From Thermoplasmata archaeon (GTDB lineage Archaea; Thermoplasmatota; Thermoplasmata; Thermoplasmatales; Thermoplasmataceae), in NCBI GenBank assembly GCA_021799755.1, contig JAJYZU010000055.1:1-6902 (forward strand): DNA of 6,902 bases, given 5' to 3'. Position numbers and translations under genes: made by a program. Numbering within the stretch: position 1 is the first letter of the stretch; each line of letters opens with the position of its first letter. Shown piece after piece: positions 1 through 4,637 of this stretch. Below the pieces are notes generated by a model that did not search any database, was not told where the DNA came from, and saw nothing but the letters and a program-made list of their open reading frames with translations.

Positions 1-32
1 TAAAATTAACATGCAAATCATAAAGGGTCAAC
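1..32 (+). promoter_or_regulatory. Partial upstream region of the dehydrogenase gene
   Basis: Only 32 bases precede the ATG. An AT-rich stretch, TAAAATTAAC at 1-10, lies at about the distance expected for an archaeal TATA box of a leaderless gene, but it is a poor match and may be cut by the window edge. AAAGGGT (22-28) is at most a weak Shine-Dalgarno-like site. The mode of initiation cannot be decided from this sequence. Confidence 0.25.
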
Positions 33-908
33 ATGGATCTTGCTTTTACCTTCACCGTTTCACCTGAGGTTCTTAAGAAGTGTCAGGAGATTACCGGCCT
101 CAACCCTGTAATCGACAGGGAATCCGGATCCGAGATACAGATTGTCGCCAACAAATATAAAATCACCGAGAAGACAAAACTCATACAGGGAATACATGCA
201 AGTTTGGATAATCTCGGATTGAAGGCGATACCTCCCAGCGTGACGGTGTGCAACAATCCGGGTGCGTTTGCATTCTCGACTGCGGAACATGCCTTTGCCC
301 TCATTCTTTCTGCAACAAAAAAACTCATTGATCTCAATAACAAGACGCACCATAAGATATTCAAGAAGGAGCCGGTCAAATCTGTAAGAGGAAAGAAGAT
401 CGGCATAATAGGATATGGGGAGATAGGCAGGCAGGTTGCGGTATTTGCGAAATCCTTCGGGATGGAGGTTATCGCTTATACAAGAACGCAGACCGAGGAC
501 CCCAATGTTGATACATTTGCTGTATCCATAGCAAGGCTGATCACCCTGTCGGATATCATTGTCATCGCATTACCATTGACAAACAAGACAAGGGGAATCA
601 TCAACAAGGATGCGCTTGCGATGTTCAACGGGGAGATGATTGTCAACATCGCCAGGGCGGACATAGTGAACAAGGAGGACATGCTCTTCTATCTCAAGAG
701 GTTCCCGGAGAGATATTATCTTGCGGATGTGTGGTGGGGGGAAACCAGAATAACAGATGAGATTCCGCCAAACTGCATTCTCACTCCCCATGTTGGTGAT
801 GAGGTCCCCGGTGACTTCGACGAATCCATAATAAATGCCTGCAGGAATGTCAGGAAATTTCTGGACGGTGCTCCTGCGAACGTTATAGATCCTGCAGAAT
901 ACTACTAG
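33..908 (+). CDS. D-isomer-specific 2-hydroxyacid dehydrogenase, NAD(P)-binding
   Basis: This is a cytosolic oxidoreductase of the D-2-hydroxyacid dehydrogenase family (phosphoglycerate, glyoxylate/hydroxypyruvate and D-lactate dehydrogenase relatives), which interconverts a 2-keto acid and a D-2-hydroxy acid. At 291 residues it is slightly short for the family (usually about 310-330). The substrate-domain signature NNPGAFAFSTAEHA lies at 74-87. The Rossmann dinucleotide motif GYGEIG is at 127-132. The catalytic triad is complete: Arg208 in NIARAD, Glu237 in ADVWWGE, and His253 in TPHVGDE. The second Rossmann strand ends in AYTRT with Arg151 where NAD-specific enzymes usually carry Asp, so NADP(H) preference is plausible (inference). 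The usual 'AGVDN' loop reads HASLDNL (55-61). The ATG at 33 is the only nearby in-frame start visible. It converges on polB with 2 bp between stops. The sequence does not reveal the physiological substrate, so no gene symbol is given. Confidence 0.9.
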   Translation: MDLAFTFTVSPEVLKKCQEITGLNPVIDRESGSEIQIVANKYKITEKTKLIQGIHASLDNLGLKAIPPSVTVCNNPGAFAFSTAEHAFALILSATKKLIDLNNKTHHKIFKKEPVKSVRGKKIGIIGYGEIGRQVAVFAKSFGMEVIAYTRTQTEDPNVDTFAVSIARLITLSDIIVIALPLTNKTRGIINKDALAMFNGEMIVNIARADIVNKEDMLFYLKRFPERYYLADVWWGETRITDEIPPNCILTPHVGDEVPGDFDESIINACRNVRKFLDGAPANVIDPAEYY

Positions 909-910
909 GA

Positions 911-3232
911 TCAGAAGCTGTCCAGCGTGGTTATCCTGCCCTTGTTTCTGACCTCAGCCTTCTCGCCTGCGATCCTGATCTCGCTTCCCACGCTTTCCAG
1001 AACCCTGTTGAGAGTTTCCTCAACCCTCTTGGAGTAGTACTCCCAGTCGGGCTTGTAGTTGAATTGAGAGCCCTCAATGTACGGCTCGACCTCCTGAGGC
1101 GATTTACTGCTGTCGGTCACGATCCACGAAACCTTCATTCCGGGTATGAACGTCTCGCCCTGCGTCATAAGCTTCTTTGCAATCCTCACGTTGGCAAGGG
1201 AATCCTCTGCCTTGTACTCGCCGAAATTCTTCACTGATCTTGAAATGACAAGCTTCGAGATGTCTATGCTGGGATCGCCTTTTCTTACCTTATCTATGGT
1301 TTCGGTGGCGTATTTCTTTGCGCCTTCAATGTCCTCGTCCAGTATATATCTGAAGACGGTGGAGAGGGATTCGCTCTGCAGATCGAAGGAATCTGTCCTG
1401 CGCATCTCATATCCCCTCACGAGGGTCTCGCCGGCCTGATCCCTTGGATAAACAATCCTGCCGGCATACCTCTTCTTGGCGCCATGGCTGAAGAACGGGT
1501 TCATGACCTTCTCGAACTCAAGTATTATTCCCTCATCCGAGGACAGACGATCGCTCAGGCTCTTACCGAACTTTATGACCTCCTCCAGATCTGTCAGGCC
1601 GGACTCAATGAATATGCTGTCCGTATCGCCATATATGACCTTGTGTCCCTCTTTCCTGAGCTTTTCAATCAGTCCTGTTATGGTCTTTCTGGCAAATGCA
1701 GTGACAGCGGCACCTATCTCCGGGTTGGTGAACCTGTAAAACGAAGAGGCAAGAACACCGTAGAATGTGTTCATCAGTATCTTGATTGCCCCCTGTATTC
1801 CATCATAGTAAGCCCTGTCAGATGGAGCTGCCTGCTTCATTATCCTCTTGACCCTGTCCCGTTCGTCCATCAGGTCCTTCAGGATTCTGGGAATCAGCCC
1901 GCTCCTGACAGATTTGTCGAGGAATTTGATACCGTTCGGTGCAACGATGGTACCTTCCGGACTGAGGGTCGTGAAGCAGATGTTGTATTTCATGATCATT
2001 GAGGGATACATGCTCTTGAAATCCAGCACAACAACATTGTTGTACAGGCCTGCGCCCATTGATTCAACATATCCGCCCTCGATGGGCTTGTCCTTTCTTG
2101 AATAGAGCGTCATGGGAACTGCGATCTTCTCCCTGTCCGCCCTTCTGATCAGAATCGAGTCGACATAATTGCTCGTTCCGCCGTTGGTAACGTCCTCAAG
2201 GGGAAGTTTTGCGACGGTTGCCATGAACATGTTGCGATCAACGACGCGAAGCCTGTTGAATATCTCCAGTGTGAGATATGAGTCCTTGATGCAGTAGTCA
2301 ATGACCTCCTGCCTCCTGTTGTTCCACTCCTCCTCGATCTTCAACCGGTTGATGTTGTCCTTTCCCTCTCCAAGCATTTCCTTGGAGACCGCATTCAGTG
2401 TTTCGTTCTTCGGATGCAGAATCTTCTTGACATTCCACCATGTGTCGCTTATGAGCCTTCCATGAAGTCTCCAGTACTGGTTCACGATCCTCTTTGGCTC
2501 AAGCTTATCCCTGCCGATGCTGAAAGAAAGACCATGCTGCCTGAGCCTTTCCTGGACCATTGGCATGTCATAACCGTCGATGTTGTATCCCGTGATGAGA
2601 TCAGGATCCTCTTTCCTGATGAATTCGACGAAATCCCTCAGCAGATCCTTCTCGTTGCCGCTGAATGATCCTTTCCTTACGCCCCCGCTGTCCTGGATTG
2701 CCCAGCCTATCACAAATATTTCCTTTGTCTGTATAGAGTTCTCGATGTCAAAGCTGAGTATCTTGAGTGTTGGGTTGAAGGCCTCGACATTCCTTATGGA
2801 TTGAATTTTGATGACATAATCAGTGGTGAATCTTCCCTTCTCCTCCGGCATCTCCTCTCCGTCAACCTCAACGCATGAACCCAGATCATTGTCATATATG
2901 AACCTGTGATGGAACGGTATGTCAGCGGCAAGAGTCACCTGCCCGGCATCTTTTCGCATCTCCGGCACCTTCCATGGAGATTTGACTATCACCTTCAGCG
3001 CATCATAATTCTTTCCCTCATACCAGAGCTGGGTGTTCTCAACACCCTCAAGCTCGCCCTGAGCCTTGAGATTCCTCTGGAGATCGGGTGAAGGGCCAAT
3101 GACATAGAAGTAAGGCTTGAATCCGAAGAACAGTGCAGTTACAGACTTTCCGTCCGCTGTCCTGCCAAAGAGTTCAATGGCCACATCATTTGTCCTGTAG
3201 GATGCGGCCACAATCCTGAAGGATAATTTCAT
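911..3232 (-). CDS. polB: Archaeal family B DNA polymerase with 3'-5' proofreading exonuclease
   Basis: This is a replicative or repair DNA polymerase of family B, 773 residues, full length for archaeal PolB. Exonuclease motifs are intact: Exo I FDIEN (161-165, Asp162 and Glu164), Exo II YNIDGYD (216-222), Exo III YCIKD (313-317). The EGGYVE linker motif is at 385-390. Polymerase motif A is DFKSMYPS (404-411), motif B is KILMNTFYG (484-492), motif C is YGDTDS (534-539, Asp536 and Asp538), and KKRYAG is at 586-591. By eye alignment to Pyrococcus Pol B, the uracil read-ahead pocket is largely kept: Pro40, Pro86, Val89 and Phe107 match P36, P90, V93 and F116. The C-terminus ends in GRITTLDSF, which resembles a PCNA-binding box lacking the leading Gln and second aromatic residue. 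The ATG at 3232 has an in-frame TGA two codons upstream, so no more distal start is possible. Pocket assignments are inference from remembered alignment. Confidence 0.98.
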   Translation of the reverse strand: MKLSFRIVAASYRTNDVAIELFGRTADGKSVTALFFGFKPYFYVIGPSPDLQRNLKAQGELEGVENTQLWYEGKNYDALKVIVKSPWKVPEMRKDAGQVTLAADIPFHHRFIYDNDLGSCVEVDGEEMPEEKGRFTTDYVIKIQSIRNVEAFNPTLKILSFDIENSIQTKEIFVIGWAIQDSGGVRKGSFSGNEKDLLRDFVEFIRKEDPDLITGYNIDGYDMPMVQERLRQHGLSFSIGRDKLEPKRIVNQYWRLHGRLISDTWWNVKKILHPKNETLNAVSKEMLGEGKDNINRLKIEEEWNNRRQEVIDYCIKDSYLTLEIFNRLRVVDRNMFMATVAKLPLEDVTNGGTSNYVDSILIRRADREKIAVPMTLYSRKDKPIEGGYVESMGAGLYNNVVVLDFKSMYPSMIMKYNICFTTLSPEGTIVAPNGIKFLDKSVRSGLIPRILKDLMDERDRVKRIMKQAAPSDRAYYDGIQGAIKILMNTFYGVLASSFYRFTNPEIGAAVTAFARKTITGLIEKLRKEGHKVIYGDTDSIFIESGLTDLEEVIKFGKSLSDRLSSDEGIILEFEKVMNPFFSHGAKKRYAGRIVYPRDQAGETLVRGYEMRRTDSFDLQSESLSTVFRYILDEDIEGAKKYATETIDKVRKGDPSIDISKLVISRSVKNFGEYKAEDSLANVRIAKKLMTQGETFIPGMKVSWIVTDSSKSPQEVEPYIEGSQFNYKPDWEYYSKRVEETLNRVLESVGSEIRIAGEKAEVRNKGRITTLDSF

Positions 3233-3235
3233 CGA

Positions 3236-3244
3236 TCATAACAT
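3236..3244 (-). other. Two-codon minicistron (Met-Leu-stop) just before polB
   Basis: On the minus strand, AAGGAG (3256-3251) is followed after six bases by ATG TTA TGA (3244-3236), one spacer codon TCG, and then the polB ATG. The strong Shine-Dalgarno-like site is therefore ideally spaced for the two-codon ORF and about 18 bases from polB. It could feed ribosomes to polB by termination and re-initiation. Alternatively it is irrelevant if the mRNA is leaderless and begins at the polB ATG. Confidence 0.4.
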
Positions 3245-3250
3245 AGCAGT

Positions 3251-3262
3251 CTCCTTAATAAG
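3251..3262 (-). promoter_or_regulatory. Candidate polB TATA box overlapping a Shine-Dalgarno-like site
   Basis: The minus strand reads CTTATTAAGGAG here. TTATTAA (3261-3255) is centred about 25 bases upstream of the polB ATG, the right spacing for an archaeal TATA box driving a leaderless transcript. The same bases contain AAGGAG, which could act as a ribosome binding site if transcription starts further upstream. The two readings are mutually exclusive. The same string, TTATTAAGG, also occurs at 3948-3956 (+), about 24 bases before another ATG, which slightly favours the promoter reading. Confidence 0.4.
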
Positions 3263-3391
3263 AATGTTTTCAGACAGCTTCACCATTGATGATATGGAGA
3301 GAATAGATTCAAGCTCGGTTCGGATTTTTCAGTCCATGCAATATCCTCTCGCATTGAGTGAGGCGATCCTTATATCTGAAAAGATAGGATT
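3263..3391. other. Spacer between polB and the membrane protein gene
   Basis: I see no convincing gene here. The plus strand is open from 3264 through the antisense of the membrane gene, and the minus strand has a 24-codon ORF at 3354-3280 with GATATAAGG about 20 bases upstream. Neither resembles a known family nor has good start signals. The separation suggests that polB is transcribed from its own promoter and is not simply cotranscribed with the membrane gene. Confidence 0.4.
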
Positions 3392-3796
3392 TCAGTCCCC
3401 TGATCTGATTGCGCCGCCTATGAAACCGCCGAGTCCGCCTATCAGTACCGAATACGAAATCAGGAGGATAACAAGTTTCTCAATGGGCAAGCCGATGAGA
3501 TTTATGGTCTCGAATGTCACTGAATAAAGAACTGTGGAGAACGCAAGATGCGATGCAAGTGTGACGAGGCCGTTGGTTGCCTTTGCGGCAGCCAGTATTA
3601 TCACTATTGCGGATGTTATGAGACCGGCGGCAACGCTGGCTATTATACCCCTGAATATGCCCCTGGCTATTATCCCCGTGAGAATTCCTGCCAGTATGAA
3701 CAGATAAAGAGATACAACGCTGAAGAACACATTCAGTATGATGCCTGCAATGATGGCAGCAAAAAGCGTGCTCAGATACCTGTTATTCTTTGCCAT
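3392..3796 (-). CDS. Small multi-pass membrane protein of unknown function
   Basis: I do not recognise a specific family. The 134-residue product is almost entirely hydrophobic, with likely membrane segments at about 9-29, 30-47, 50-71 and 105-129, and a less hydrophobic, possibly amphipathic stretch around 76-100. It is rich in Gly, Ala and Ile, with repeated small-residue patterns such as AGIL, AAGLI and GGLGGFIGGAI (120-130) that favour helix packing. The N-terminus MAKNNR is positive and the C-terminus RSGD is short. There is no cleavable signal peptide and no catalytic motif. The size and glycine-rich four-helix layout recall the small archaeal DUF5518-type membrane proteins, but that is only a resemblance. 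No Shine-Dalgarno site precedes the ATG, while a good TATA box lies about 27 bases upstream, so translation is probably leaderless. polB follows 159 bp downstream on the same strand. Confidence 0.75.
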   Translation of the reverse strand: MAKNNRYLSTLFAAIIAGIILNVFFSVVSLYLFILAGILTGIIARGIFRGIIASVAAGLITSAIVIILAAAKATNGLVTLASHLAFSTVLYSVTFETINLIGLPIEKLVILLISYSVLIGGLGGFIGGAIRSGD

Positions 3797-3819
3797 GAAC
3801 GGTTCTATATAATTTACGT

Positions 3820-3830
3820 ATTATAAATAA
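3820..3830 (-). promoter_or_regulatory. TATA box of the membrane protein gene
   Basis: The minus strand reads TTATTTATAAT (3830-3820). The core TTTATAAT is centred about 27 bases upstream of the ATG at 3796, the classic archaeal box A position for a leaderless transcript. A second AT-rich run, AAATTATATAG (3815-3805), is too close to the start codon to be the TATA box. Confidence 0.6.
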
Positions 3831-3855
3831 TTTGCATTAGCCCCATTGTCACAAA

Positions 3856-3867
3856 CAGTGGTTAACA
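3856..3867 (+). repeat. Left copy of the inverted half-site CAGTGGTTAACA
   Basis: CAGTGGTTAACA here matches, with one mismatch, CAGTGGTGAACA on the minus strand at 4600-4589. The two copies face inward and enclose the transposase relic, as terminal inverted repeats would. The bases just outside are ACAAA (3851-3855). ACAAA also occurs two bases beyond the right copy (4603-4607), which could be a worn target duplication. Confidence 0.4.
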
Positions 3868-3947
3868 TTTCAGAAGTGACTTTTATGATTTCTTATCGCA
3901 GATACTGGATATTATGATGTTTATTGTATTGGCGCCCAGATAAAATG

Positions 3948-3956
3948 TTATTAAGG
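3948..3956 (+). promoter_or_regulatory. Possible TATA box before a 19-codon ORF
   Basis: TTATTAAGG is centred about 24 bases upstream of the ATG at 3976. It is identical to the candidate polB box on the other strand. The downstream ORF is so short that the promoter may be a remnant or chance. Confidence 0.2.
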
Positions 3957-3975
3957 CAGGAATCTATTTAGATGT

Positions 3976-4035
3976 ATGGAAAAGGAAGTCGAAGTTATTT
4001 CTGTTCAAAGATTAATTGATCTTTCAGATGGATAA
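3976..4035 (+). CDS. Doubtful 19-residue ORF
   Basis: The reading frame encodes MEKEVEVISVQRLIDLSDG and then TAA. The composition is protein-like and a candidate TATA box lies at leaderless spacing, so it may be the start of a gene truncated by the rearrangement that produced the relics downstream. It matches no family I recognise. An overlapping ORF from the ATG at 3972 is less protein-like. It may be noise. Confidence 0.15.
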   Translation: MEKEVEVISVQRLIDLSDG

Positions 4036-4052
4036 GCGTTTATCAGGTTAAT

Positions 4053-4196
4053 ATGGCAAAGCCACACAAAATAACCGGGGAAATAAAGAAAAGGCTTTAT
4101 TATGAACAAAAGGTTTCGGATCACTATTAGGAGCATCCCTCATATGAAGATGTAGCGAAAATCTTGGATATTCCACAACACAGATCTCGGCGTTGA
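4053..4196 (+). pseudogene. Broken ORF fragment with a helix-turn-helix-like segment
   Basis: From the ATG at 4053 a lysine-rich frame starting MAKPHKITGEIKKRLYYEQ runs 25 codons to an in-frame TAG (4128-4130). It then continues as EHPSYEDVAKILDIPQ and ends at TGA (4194-4196). The part after the TAG has the look of the first helices of a DNA-binding helix-turn-helix (S-Y-E-D-V-A-K-I-L-D-I). If the TAG was once a sense codon, this would be the N-terminal piece of a small DNA-binding protein joined at about 4171-4196 to the transposase relic in another frame. The family is unknown. It could be a separate gene's fragment or an eroded part of the same element. Confidence 0.35.
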
Positions 4197-4521
4197 GGAT
4201 GTCGTGAGAAAATACTACGACGAGGATTCTGCGGAGAGGGCATTCAAGCAGATGAGGGGCATTCCTGACCTGAGGCCTGAGAGGGTATGGCTGAAGTCCA
4301 TATATTGGGTGTCATGTGAAGATATGCCATCTCACATATTCCATACTCAATTATCTTTCTTGCATACTGGAGAAGAAGGAAGTATCCGACCCATAGACAC
4401 AATGGGAACTGGTTAAAGGGTATGTCTGGTGGATCAGAAGATTCTATTCAAATGGCAATCAATGGTTGTTCTGTCGGCAGTATAGAAGGAAATCATGGAT
4501 ACAGTGATCAAAAAGACCTAA
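4171..4521 (+). pseudogene. Frameshifted C-terminal remnant of an IS1634/IS4-type DDE transposase
   Basis: Family resemblance appears only when frames are joined. Frame A reads FHNTDLGVEDVVRKYY and continues through AERAFKQMRGIPDLRPERVW to LKS (4299). Frame B gives HILG (4299-4310). Frame C gives HVKICHLTYSILNYL and onward to SDP, then TAG (4394-4396), with ELVKGY further on (4406-4423). Frame A resumes near 4423 with LVDQKILFKW, hits TAG at 4483-4485, then KEIMDTVIKKT and TAA (4519-4521). This order matches the catalytic C-terminal region of IS1634-type transposases: the Y-x2-[RK]-x3-E-x6-K block, the D/L-RP-(V)-W/H-L stretch, then HVxIC-L-Y. The block here is Y(2)E(3)E(6)R, keeping the acidic residue encoded at 4234-4236 but losing two basic residues. 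At least three frame changes and two stops make it dead. The N-terminal two-thirds with the first two Asp residues is absent. The 70-residue open stretch from GTG 4204 to 4416 is not a separate gene. Confidence 0.75.
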
Positions 4522-4546
4522 AAACTTAGGAAACAAACTATAAATC

Positions 4547-4558
4547 TTCAGTGCTGAA
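4547..4558. repeat. Short palindrome TTCAG-TG-CTGAA
   Basis: TTCAG (4547-4551) and CTGAA (4554-4558) form perfect 5-base arms around TG. A further TTTCAG (4570-4575) pairs with CTGAAA (4554-4559) across a 10-base loop. The repeats lie between the transposase relic and the larger palindrome upstream of the ATPase. They may be regulatory sites or remains of an element end. Confidence 0.3.
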
Positions 4559-4572
4559 AACGTTGTTACTTT

Positions 4573-4600
4573 CAGTAATGAACAATAGTGTTCACCACTG
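4573..4600. repeat. Imperfect palindrome upstream of the ATPase promoter, possible operator
   Basis: Arms CAGTAATGAACA (4573-4584) and TGTTCACCACTG (4589-4600) are inverted repeats matching at 10 of 12 positions around the 4-base loop ATAG; only the two central-flank bases (AA versus GG) differ. The right edge is 9 bases before the candidate TATA box at 4610. A dimeric transcription factor binding there could block or help TFB/TBP. The right arm is also near-identical to the half-site at 3856-3867, so the structure might instead be the subterminal end of the decayed element. Confidence 0.45.
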
Positions 4601-4609
4601 ATACAAAGA

Positions 4610-4615
4610 TTTATG
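4610..4615 (+). promoter_or_regulatory. Candidate TATA box of the AAA ATPase gene
   Basis: TTTATG, preceded by a purine-rich AAAGA that could serve as the TFB recognition element, is centred about 25-26 bases upstream of the GTG at 4638. There is no Shine-Dalgarno site between them. This supports a leaderless mRNA beginning at or next to the GTG, and so supports GTG 4638 over the in-frame TTG at 4644. Confidence 0.5.
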
Positions 4616-4637
4616 CATTGTCCCAATATACTATTTT

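Larger units (their letters stand above)
3856..4600. mobile_element. Candidate decayed, internally deleted insertion element
   Basis: These boundaries are inferred from the inverted half-sites at 3856-3867 and 4589-4600. Inside lie the frameshifted C-terminal third of a transposase (about 4171-4521), a broken upstream fragment (4053-4196) and a tiny ORF, in 745 bp. Full-length IS1634-type elements are usually well over 1.5 kb, so most of the transposase gene would be missing. The transposase relic is well supported. The outer limits are not, because the half-site match is short and may instead be a shared operator sequence. Confidence 0.4.

Noticed and set aside
1484..2002. Plus-strand 172-residue ORF inside polB, and other open frames antisense to polB
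   Set aside because: They lie wholly antisense to a gene with complete polymerase motifs and look like shadows of its codon structure.
2593..2664. GTGATGA and CTGATGA resembling C boxes of a C/D guide RNA, antisense to polB
   Set aside because: The spacing of C, D', C' and D boxes does not fit, and the strings fall in conserved polymerase codons. Chance is the simpler reading.
3280..3354. 24-codon minus-strand ORF with GATATAAGG upstream
   Set aside because: The TATA-like site is only about 20 bases from the ATG, and the peptide resembles nothing known.
3264..3527. Plus-strand 87-residue ORF
   Set aside because: Half of it is antisense to the membrane protein gene. It has no TATA box or ribosome site at a fitting distance and no recognisable domain.
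4204..4416. Apparent 70-residue gene starting at GTG
   Set aside because: Its first part is the transposase C-terminal block, and the rest is the wrong frame after a frameshift. It is part of the pseudogene.
3797..4637. CRISPR array or tandem repeats in the gene-poor stretch
   Set aside because: No regularly spaced direct repeats were found, only scattered short inverted repeats.
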